Assembly: GCF_030936135.1 (NCBI RefSeq)
Contig: NC_082605.1
Span: 15,086,261 to 15,150,260 of the forward strand
Direction of reading: 5' to 3'
Source of the DNA: Gavia stellata
Taxonomy: Eukaryota > Chordata > Aves > Gaviiformes > Gaviidae
DNA length: 64,000 nt
The position numbers and the translations under genes are program-made. The notes beneath the pieces were generated by a model. The model was given only the letters and a program-made list of their open reading frames with translations, was not told the DNA's origin and searched no databases. Positions 56,701 to 64,000 of this stretch are shown here, one piece after another (position 1 is the stretch's first letter; each line of letters begins with the position of its first letter).

Positions 56701-59700
56701 AACTCTGTAAGCTAAGTTTTTTGAAGTCAGTGCTTTCTCTGTTTTCTCTGGGGATTTGAGCTCTCAGGTTAAAAATGCAAATGCCCTTTAACTGTGTTTT
56801 TATCTGATTTCCTTTTAAAGTGATTTTGCTGACTTTCAGTCTGAATTCCTGCAGGCTTCCTTCTGGCATTGAACCTTACCTAACATGTGGATAATCATCT
56901 TAAATAGTCTCTTAATTTTTTTTTTTTTCTTTCCAGAAATTGCCTTGCAGCATGTTTCCATGTTCTTCCGATCAGAGCCAAAGTGGGAAGTGGTAGAACC
57001 ATTGAAGGACATAGGTAAGAAGACCATGTATGCTGAAAACTTGTCTGATTTGATTTTTTTTTTTCTAAATATACGAGTTGTTCTAAGATTACAATACTAC
57101 CTTTGCTTACAGGCCTTGTCCTGCCTGTAAGCCATGTGATTTAATAGTGTTTTAATTAAAGCTGTTGATGACTTCTCTTTTGTAGGTTGGCGAATACGTA
57201 AGAAATATTTCTTAATGAAGATTAAGAATCAACCAAAGGAACGGCTAATGTTAAGCTGGGTATATATACTTTCATCTCATACTCAGGTCTTTCTTAATCA
57301 ACCTGGCTTATTTCATTTATATTGGCTACCATGCATGAGTGACAGAGAGATAGACTTAAGACCTCAGGCTTTGAAAAAGCCTTGGAAGCCCTTAGGTGGA
57401 TGTGTGGTGTGGGAACTTCTTATGTTTCTTCCCTCTGGTGGCAAATCCAGTTTGCAAGTTTCTGTGGCTGGTCATTTGTTCCCATTCCTGCACCTCTGTT
57501 TCTTCAGTTGTAATGATGTAGCTGTTGAACATAGCATACATTTGCTCACTGAAAATAACGAGGTGATCCTTTTTAAAGTGGTGGGTTTCCTTACTCGGAT
57601 CTTCAGTTTTACTGATAAACTAATAGGTAAGAGAGGCATGAATTGCTCCTTTAAGGTAGACATGTATTGACACCAAGGAATTTGTTGTTACTAAACACTT
57701 GCTTATGTTCCTGTGCTGCCCTCTTAATTATATCAGCATAGCTGTTTGTGAGACTTCACTGGAGAGCGGATATCACTAAAGCCTGCAATAGAAGGGAAGC
57801 TTTTTTGCTGGAGAGGAAGAAGGTGGGGGTTTAAGCCTTATCAGTTCACAATGCACACAGTCCCCAAGTTTGGGGTTGGCAGAGTTCGTTCAGTGGTAGT
57901 AATGCATGTCAGCTACAGGGGAGGAAGGAGGCAATAATACTTACTGTCAGATACTTTGTATTGTAAAACCATGGCCCTATTCAGCCTCTTCAAGTTTCAT
58001 TCTGTATGTGTAATTTCCTTGCTTGCTCTTCAAAATATACCTTCAAGCAGCTGTCTTAATTTGTGAGAGCAGAATATAGATCACATTTTCTTTATGGAAT
58101 GCAACATCTATTATGATGCCATTCTTTTCCTATTTATTTCCAGGCTGATCTTGGCCCTGATAAATACTTGTCTGACAAAGACTTACAGTATGCTGTGAAA
58201 CTTCTTTCTTCCTGTTCTGTGAGTATTACTTGAAGACTTTTAAATTGTGCCAGCACAAAAGTGCTTGTCAACTACTGATCTTGCAAAAGCACATGTAGCC
58301 TAGTAGACATAGTTGGTAATTTTAGAGTTGCTTTCATTTAAAGATGTGTGAACCTTTTAATTACATTTTCCACACAATATGAGGTAACATATTCTCAGCA
58401 CAAATAATAGTCCTGCAGGATTATTACAGGAGATTCAGAGTTGTGGTTAATTGTATGTTTTTCTTCTTGTGCAGTAGTATGAAATTACGAGCTTTTATTT
58501 CAGCTCCTCAATACTTCTAGGCTGTTAGGATAGTGCTGTCTAGGTGCAATTGCTAACCCATGTGCTGGGGATATTCTCAGGCAGCAGTAGATAAGGCAGT
58601 CCAACAAGTGTCGTTATTTTTTCAGTTCTTTGAACTTAAGACAGGAATATCTTAGTAGAGGCACAATGGGGGCTGTACAATTTAAGCTCCTGTGCAATGC
58701 CACGTTATAAATCCAATAGGCATCTCTGTCTGAAAAACTGGGATTTGACTCCAAAAGGAGTTTCTCTTTGTTGGTGTTAAGCATGTGAGAGACTGGCTGA
58801 GAAGGATGGTATTTAAACTGGTAAACCTCTGTGCAGTCTTGGAACTCAGCAGATGCACACAACAGAAGAGGCTGAAAACTAGGCTTTTCAACCCCCAAAC
58901 CAGACGGAAACTGATGTATTAAAATAGGACATGAACAAGGGGTCTTTTCCTAACTTGCAATTTCAATTAAAGTATGTGTTGCATGTGTAATTTATTTTCC
59001 AACTGTGCTGTCTCATTTCGTTTCACGAAGTTGCAGGAAGTCGTTATAATATTTTCTGAAGATTCTTCATTTGTCTAAACTGCCAGTCTGTTTTCTTAAA
59101 AAAAGATGGTGGATTTTTTTTTAATCATTTATGTGGAAATTGAACAACATCCTTGTGAAGTTTTCTTTGCATTTACTCCAGGTTAAGACTGAATATCTTG
59201 AGCAAATATCACTGACAGAATCCAATTTATTACTTTAAACATATAATTCAGGCAGATCTTTTCTTATTTGTGAATTGAGCAAAAACTAATTACAGAATTT
59301 GTCATCTAAAACTTACCTACAGTTTCTTCTTTTGGTAGCATCCCTATATTTACAAAATCACTTTTGCCACTGCCAATGAATCTTCAGCGCTGGTTATTAG
59401 ACCATTCAGTGAAAAAGGGACACTAAAGGACCTTATTTATAAGGTAATATCTCTTTCCTGCTGCCCCCAACTCAAATGGTAGAACATTTGCTGGAATGAC
59501 CATAGTACCTCTTTTATAAAACTGTTTACCATCTATTGCTAAGCAAACTAAGACAATTACTGCTTTTTCTGGGCATGATACTTGATATGTCTGTTTCTTT
59601 TAAAGGCAAAGCCAAAAGACCCATTCCTGAAGAAGTATTGCAATCCTAAAAAAATTCAAGGTCTTGAACTTCAGCAAATAAAAACATATGGAAGGCAAAT

Positions 59701-62450
59701 ATTAGAGGTATTTTTTCTTTTTGCTTTATTTACCAACCGTTATGTTTTTTTTTTTTTGAGGCCAAATGGTTTAACTAGAAAAAGTAGACAAACTTTCAAG
59801 CACACAAGCTTTATTTTGGCATCAGACTTCAAAGCTAAATGTAAAGTGAGATTAGCTGCTGGGAGTTGAATTTAGATATGTATGTGTAAGGCCATTTCTG
59901 ACAAAAAAAAGGCAGTTGGTATGTGTGGAGCTGAAGTGGGAGAGAGGTGGTAATGTATTTTTTTTCCTTGCAGGAAAAGGGAAAGAAGTAATTCATAGCC
60001 TGCAGAACATGTGCCATAAATTAATTATAATTAATGTGGTGTTTTTTAATTTTTTAATTCTAACAATAATATTCAGTAGAATTGTGAATTTTAGTTTCCA
60101 GATCTCTTTGGGAGGTGTCTATTAGCATGCTTTGAGGATCAGCATCAAATGTTTGTTTTGTGACAAATGTCACCAGTGAAATGGAAATGAATAGTCAGCC
60201 AAAGATGATGTAGATAGAAGATCAAGTTGAGCAAGCATTCCAAATAGGGGCCTCATCTATTATGTATCTGCTTTAGTATTGGAGCATTGAGATCATCAGA
60301 GCATCTTGTGACAGTGCTCTTGTCTTGGATTTTTTTCAGGTATTAAAATTCTTGCATGAGAAAGGATTTCCTTATGGCCATCTTCACTCTGCCAATGTGA
60401 TGTTGGATGGGGACATCTGCAAGTTACTGGATCTAGAAAATTCCCTGTTAGGACTTCCATCATTTTATCGATCATACTTTTCACAGTTTCGGAAAATTAA
60501 TGTAAGATTCAGACAATTAATTCAGCTGACTTATGCATCCCTTTATCCTCAACTTCTGTTTGTGGAGAACTGACTAGAATGAAAAAAACCTCTATCAACC
60601 CCCTTTCTTTAATCTGAGCTTTTCTCCATCAAATCTCTTTCCTGCTTCCTCCAAATCACTGTCTGGCTGCACAGAAATTTTGTTGCAGCACACTGGAGTG
60701 AGGGCTGAGGCCAAAGGTAAGCAGGTAGAAGGGAAGTGCAGGTGAGTGTTTTCGTGACAGCAGTGCCGCCACAAATAGAGGTTTGTGTTTTTAAGATCCC
60801 TTTCCACCCTGGTCTTGTATTTTATAGGAATGTGCATATTGTCTACCACACTTTTTCACTGGTATGTCTGTACAATGAGCGCAGCTTATTACTTGGTCTT
60901 TGCTGGGAGTAGTAATCAGCCTTGTCTTTGGTGGATACTGTGAAAATTGATTAGATGCTTGCAGACATCTAGCTACTAAAGTTGGTTTTTATTTGTTTGA
61001 AGGGTGTCTCAACTGCAGGCCTGCAAAACAAAATACTATCTTTCTACAAAAATATGAAAACAAATTTGCCTTGTTGCAGCAGTACAGCCTTTTAGCCAGC
61101 ATCTTGCCCTGCCTTTAAGTGCTTATTGTAATAAATTCCATACAGCATCACGAGACAGCTGCTTGTTGACCTTGCTAAACAAGTTCTACTATGTTGTCAA
61201 AGAAACCATCAGAAGTTCATGCTTAGTCCAAATCTGTTAGTGCCATCAGAGCTCTAAGCCTCCTCCAGTAAGAGGAGCCATTTCTGTTTAAACATGATTC
61301 AAAAAATCTCGGAAATATGCTGTCTGGGAGCTTAGCATGTATGTACAGCTTGTACAAACCTAAGGAGGAGTGAAAGAGACTCTCCTAGGTTTGTTTGGTA
61401 GCATTTTCGCTGTCTTTTTGTCTATCTCCCTGTAAAGTGACAGCTGGTCATATTGTGAATGTCATTCTTCGCTGTGTGACTTAGCTAGGAAAATGTGCTT
61501 GGTTGTGATTCATATCGATGTATGGCTCTCTAAACTGCTGTGTATGAAAAGAGTTTATTACTTTACGGGTTTTTACAGAACATGTATCCCATTTGTATCA
61601 TCACGTACAGAAAGACAGCAGCTTGAGGCGTGAAGATTTAATTCAGTTATGCAGGGAAATGGTTGTGGTTAGATGTCTTAATGGTTGCTCTTTTCTATCT
61701 TCAAATGCAAGACCACTCCTTTTCTTTAATGGGTTATCGCATGTTTTCAAACCAGTTGTGAAAAACTGATTGCTTTTAGCAAGTTGTGTTTTTATTTTTT
61801 TGTTCTTCCACAGACTTTAGAAGGTGTTGATGTACATTGCTTTGGACACTTACTGTATGAAATGACATATGGAAGACCCCCAGATACGATTCCAGTAGAC
61901 AGCTTCCCTCCTGCACCATCAGTGTTTGTTGGTTAGTATACAATCGAGAAAATGTCAGTCTTGGCTTCCTGGGTACTCTTACCTTTTACCTAAGCTGAAG
62001 TGCTGTGAAATAGCAGCCTGAGATCTTTGCAGCCTGTGACCAGAAAGAACTAGTAATTTGTAAAAATAGAAAATGTGTTCTTTCTGAAATATGTGTAGCA
62101 TATAAATAAAACATTTTTTTTAAACTGAGTGATAAAGCAGTGTGTAATAAGTAATTAAATGTCTGGATTCCCTTGCCTCATGTCTAACATTCTTGAAAAG
62201 CTTGTATCTGTAATAGTAACATTATAATAAAAAACACGCCACAGAGCTTCATCACTGCTTAGTTGATGCAATACTTTGGGGAACATCGCACAGCAGTGCC
62301 AGACATTCATGCTAAATCATTTGCTATCCTGCCGTGCAAAAATGTGTTCATTCTTACTCTTTCTTTTGTAGTGTCTGTGTTGGAATCCATTCTGACCTGT
62401 GAAGCTATGAAGAATGGCATGCCAACTGTTTCACGGCTCTTACAGATGCC
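38652..62450 (+). CDS. PXK: PX domain-containing protein kinase-like protein (first twelve coding exons; 3' end outside the window)
   Basis: Joined exons: 38652-38753, 49411-49461, 50127-50174, 54814-55000, 56937-57014, 57186-57259, 58144-58218, 59339-59443, 59606-59707, 60340-60501, 61814-61931, 62372-62450. They give 393 residues plus two bases of a Pro codon, about two thirds of the roughly 580-residue family length. All introns are GT-AG. The PX domain (about 15-125) binds phosphoinositide on endosomes and shows RRYSDF, a PPKK loop and FIAERQKGLQAYL. The kinase-like domain (about 145-394) lacks key catalytic residues: HRD Asp is His288 (YGHLHSANV), DFG is DLE (305-307), and no Gly-rich loop is seen. 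The C-terminal basic/WH2-Pro region is not in the window. The family is linked to receptor endocytosis and Na,K-ATPase beta-subunit binding. Confidence 0.97.
38861..38962 (+). other. G-run cluster at the start of PXK intron 1
   Basis: Several runs of 4 to 13 G on the non-template strand within 100 bp, starting about 110 nt after the exon 1 donor. The spacing fits G-quadruplex formation in the nascent RNA or the displaced DNA strand. Confidence 0.6.
45930..46330. other. Unidentified CpG-elevated segment in PXK intron 1
   Basis: Contains an unusual number of CpGs for this intron (around 45943, 45961, 45989, 46028-46057, 46089, 46111, 46137, 46251-46268) and ends near an AATAAA (46307-46312) followed by TTTGTGTGTTCTGCC. 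It looks like a foreign insert such as a solo LTR or retroposed 3' end, but I recognise no family and saw no clean ends. Confidence 0.3.
49411..49461 (+). CDS. PXK: PXK coding exon 2
   Basis: 17 codons, EYIIRVQRGVSAENSWQ, a PX-domain strand, phase 0. Acceptor TTATTAG, donor GTAATT. It is separated from exon 1 by a 10.7 kb intron. Confidence 0.96.
49462..50126 (+). other. PXK intron 2
   Basis: 665 bp, AT-rich; nothing was recognised. Confidence 0.9.
50127..50174 (+). CDS. PXK: PXK coding exon 3 (PX-domain RRYSDF motif)
   Basis: 16 codons, IVRRYSDFDLLNNSLQ. The RRYSDF motif supplies the Arg that binds the 3-phosphate of PI3P in PX domains. Acceptor TTGCAG, donor GTAACT. Confidence 0.97.
50175..54813 (+). 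other. PXK intron 3
   Basis: 4.6 kb AT-rich intron. The 144-codon minus-strand ORF at 52352-52786 shows no motif. No repeat family was recognised. Confidence 0.85.
54814..55000 (+). CDS. PXK: PXK coding exon 4 (rest of the PX domain)
   Basis: 62 codons plus one base: ISTLSLPPKKLIGNM, FIAERQKGLQAYLDV, LVKKFLDPNSYSVNYT. It holds the PX-domain proline loop and the membrane-facing basic helix. Acceptor TTTTTAAG, donor GTAAGT. Confidence 0.97.
55001..56936 (+). other. PXK intron 4
   Basis: 1.9 kb. It contains an old antisense CR1-like remnant (about 55455-55720) and a C-run (56430-56445). The acceptor carries a long T tract. Confidence 0.85.
55455..55720 (-). repeat. Probable old CR1-like LINE remnant, antisense
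   Basis: CATCTTGTCTAGCTTC, then CACTGCATCCCTTAAAATGA, and TTTGTCTGACTTCAGCTTC with GCTGTTGGAAATTG follow the antisense layout seen in old amniote CR1 copies (a stretch normally reading TTTGTCTAGCTTCA.CTTCCAG..ATTGG). Strongly diverged; ends are approximate. Confidence 0.45.
56937..57014 (+). CDS. PXK: PXK coding exon 5 (linker to the kinase-like domain)
   Basis: Two bases complete Glu, then IALQHVSMFFRSEPKW to PLKDI plus one base of Gly. Acceptor TTTCCAG, donor GTAAGA. Confidence 0.97.
57186..57259 (+). CDS. PXK: PXK coding exon 6 (kinase N-lobe lysine)
   Basis: Two bases complete Gly, then WRIRKKYFLMKIKNQPKERL to LSW. LMKIK takes the place of the VAIK lysine motif. Donor GTATAT is weak, and the frame stays open for 137 codons past it to a stop at 57668-57670. 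Confidence 0.96.
57260..58143 (+). other. PXK intron 6 with an open read-through of the upstream exon
   Basis: 884 bp. The first 408 bp stay open in the exon 6 frame (137 codons) and close with TGA at 57668-57670. No poly(A) hexamer was seen just after. Nothing else was recognised. Confidence 0.8.
58144..58218 (+). CDS. PXK: PXK coding exon 7
   Basis: 25 codons, ADLGPDKYLSDKDLQY to LLSSCS, phase 0. Acceptor TTCCAG, donor GTGAGT. Confidence 0.96.
58219..59338 (+). other. PXK intron 7
   Basis: 1.1 kb AT-rich intron; nothing was recognised. Confidence 0.9.
59339..59443 (+). CDS. PXK: PXK coding exon 8
   Basis: 35 codons, HPYIYKITFATANESS to KGTLKDLIYK, phase 0. It corresponds to the kinase hinge region (the short-chain stretch before GTLKDL). 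Acceptor TGGTAG, donor GTAATA. Confidence 0.96.
59606..59707 (+). CDS. PXK: PXK coding exon 9
   Basis: 34 codons, AKPKDPFLKKYCNPKK to IKTYGRQILE, phase 0. It starts the C-lobe helices. The intron before it is only 162 bp. Confidence 0.96.
59708..60339 (+). other. PXK intron 9
   Basis: 632 bp AT-rich intron with T runs; nothing was recognised. Confidence 0.9.
60340..60501 (+). CDS. PXK: PXK coding exon 10 (degenerate catalytic loop and DFG segment)
   Basis: 54 codons, VLKFLHEKGFPYGHLHSANV to SQFRKIN. It holds the catalytic-loop equivalent GHLHSANVML (His where kinases have the HRD Asp; the loop Asn is kept) and LLDLENS in place of DFG. Donor GTAAGA. Confidence 0.97.
60502..61813 (+). other. 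PXK intron 10
   Basis: 1.3 kb; exon 10 stays open for 23 codons into it (stop at 60571-60573). Nothing else was recognised. Confidence 0.9.
61814..61931 (+). CDS. PXK: PXK coding exon 11
   Basis: 39 codons plus one base, TLEGVDVHCFGHLLYEM to PAPSVFV. VDVHCFGHLLYEMTYGRPP matches the kinase helix F region (D-W-F/L-G-equivalent). Confidence 0.97.
61932..62371 (+). other. PXK intron 11
   Basis: 440 bp AT-rich intron, GTTAGT donor and TTTTGTAG acceptor; nothing was recognised. Confidence 0.9.
62372..62450 (+). CDS. PXK: PXK coding exon 12 (last in the window)
   Basis: Two bases complete Val, then SVLESILTCEAMKNG to SRLLQM plus two bases of Pro, donor GTAAGT. The following family segment (LFSDVLL-type) is not present up to 64000, so the next exon lies beyond the window. 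Confidence 0.96.
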
Positions 62451-64000
62451 GTAAGTCTTGTTTTACTTGTTTTGTACTCATAGTGATGTTTTTAATTATA
62501 TTAGGAGGAAGAACCTTTTTGCTCTTTTAGCAAAGATTTTTAAAAAGATTTGCTCCTCATTCTGAGGAATGTATAGTGTATCCCAAATGAAGCTTTAAAA
62601 TTGATAGGCTTTGTAGAACCCATTCCTTGTGAATATGATAGATGCTCATTTAACATTTCTTTGTCTCTTGGTGTGTTGGAGCTATTATGAATGTATTTTA
62701 TTTAGCATGGTGCTATGATTTAAATTGATCCAGCTATTAAAGTAGTGCAAGCATGATTAAGATCATGTACAGATTGTTTTAAAGCATTTAGAATAAGGAG
62801 TCTGTTCCCCTTCAGACCTACTTCAGTAGATTTTGCTATCAGTTTACTTACGACTAGCAAAATAGAGCTCTTGCTTTGCTCTGCAGTGACATTTAGACTG
62901 GGTCTCGGTATTAAATGTTGTGTAGAAGTTCTGGCTGGTTTCTTGCAGGACTGGCTTAGGGATTCTCTGAAGCACAGACAGAATAAATTTCCTTACAGGC
63001 TGTGCTACCAGTGATGCAGTGAAGTGGTAAGGACAGGTATGGGGCAAGACTAGCATGAAGAAAGGCAGCAATGTCACTGCATGACTGATTGTACCTGTCT
63101 GCAGTGCCGCCCTGCCTGCAATTAGAAGACAATGTTACCAGGGGAATTGTCTGCTGTCACTGTCCTGCGACATGTCACCAGCATGCTGAGCATAGAACCA
63201 CAGTTCCTGGTGGGGGGTTCTTTTATTTTTTTCTTAATACGAGCTGCCAGAGTCACAACCTTATAAATGACAGATAGCCCATACCTAAATCTGCATCTGC
63301 TCTCACAGTACACAGATTGCAGTACATTTAGAGCATGCTTCAAGATCCATGTTTCCTGGTTGGGAAGAGGCACTACAGGCTTGTCTCAGCCTTCAATTCT
63401 TTCTACTCCTCCCTTCCTCTGCTCTTAAAGGAGGTGGGAGGTAGAGAGAAGAATGTAAGCGGGGGAGAAATACTGTAAGAAAACTGTGAATACAGGAACA
63501 TACAGGTCTTAAGATGTTGAACGAACAATCTATGCCCAGCTCTATCTGATAAGCCAGATATGATACTACATTCCCTTCATACCAATAGTCTTCACAAAAG
63601 TGTTCTACATAGATATGCAATGCAATTAATGTAATTTAAAGCAAATAATGTAATTTAAATATTTATTAAGCTTTATTATTTATTATAACCATATAAACTA
63701 TGAGTTTGCTTAATTTTGCCAGGACATGTAATCAGAAAGGGTCAGAAAAATGCCCTGTAAACAAGGGTGAACTTTCGTGGGTTTTTGAAAAGTCTTTTAA
63801 AATTTGCTTTTTTTCTGAATTTTTCATGGAATACTAGTCTCATAAACTTGATTCTAGACTTGAATTTGAGTATAGGCCTGTGATAATTTTGCATAGTGAA
63901 CAGCAACAAAAAAGCTCTGAAACATTTACGTCGGAGCCAGTCTTGAGATCTCTTTCTGGGACAGTTTTCTAGTATGTTCTCCAGAACAAAGTATCTTGAA
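62451..64000 (+). other. PXK intron 12 (runs off the window)
   Basis: No further PXK exon was found. A short imperfect repeat AATGTAATTTAAA occurs twice at 63629-63659 within an AT-rich stretch (63630-63690). Confidence 0.8.

Noticed and set aside
57215-57670. Independent 151-codon gene
   Set aside because: Its first part is PXK exon 6 in the PXK frame; reported instead as possible intron read-through.

Overview
The window is vertebrate nuclear DNA, most likely from a bird. The genes are split by GT-AG introns that are short for these families in mammals. Introns and intergenic DNA are AT-rich with sparse, decayed CR1 LINE fragments, the typical avian repeat. Two sharp CpG islands mark promoters. 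Nothing prokaryotic, viral or CRISPR-like is visible.

Layout, all genes on the + strand. (1) 1-26455 is the 3' part of PRKAR2A, the type II-alpha regulatory subunit of cAMP-dependent protein kinase. Nine coding exons run from 6487 to the stop at 26455, giving 303 whole codons plus a shared first one. They cover both cAMP-binding domains; the dimerisation/docking and inhibitor-site exons lie outside the window. (2) 26456 to about 32500 is the PRKAR2A 3' UTR with several candidate poly(A) signals, then intergenic DNA with an old CR1 copy. (3) A CpG island at about 32560-33600 drives RPP14, an RNase P/MRP subunit (five coding exons, 33118-35576, 127 aa). In the same last exon, 43 nt after the RPP14 stop, lies the intronless ORF of HTD2, the mitochondrial fatty-acid-synthesis 3-hydroxyacyl-thioester dehydratase (35620-36126, 168 aa). 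This is the known vertebrate bicistronic RPP14/HTD2 arrangement. (4) A second CpG island at about 38200-39400 holds the first exon of PXK, a PX-domain protein with a kinase-like domain. Twelve coding exons (38652-62450, 394 aa including the shared last codon) are present and the gene runs off the right edge.

The genes do not form one pathway. RPP14 and HTD2 are coupled by one mRNA. The sequence suggests how the second cistron may be reached: RPP14 has no internal Met codon, its own start context is weak, and the only two ATGs on the way open 9- and 13-codon ORFs, the second ending 1 nt before the HTD2 ATG. Other points of interest are a CTCF-like site just upstream of PXK exon 1, a perfect 14-bp X-box-like palindrome in the RPP14 promoter, a 137-codon open read-through after PXK exon 6, loss of catalytic residues in the PXK kinase domain, and PRKAR2A sitting directly beside RPP14/PXK, which differs from the human map.
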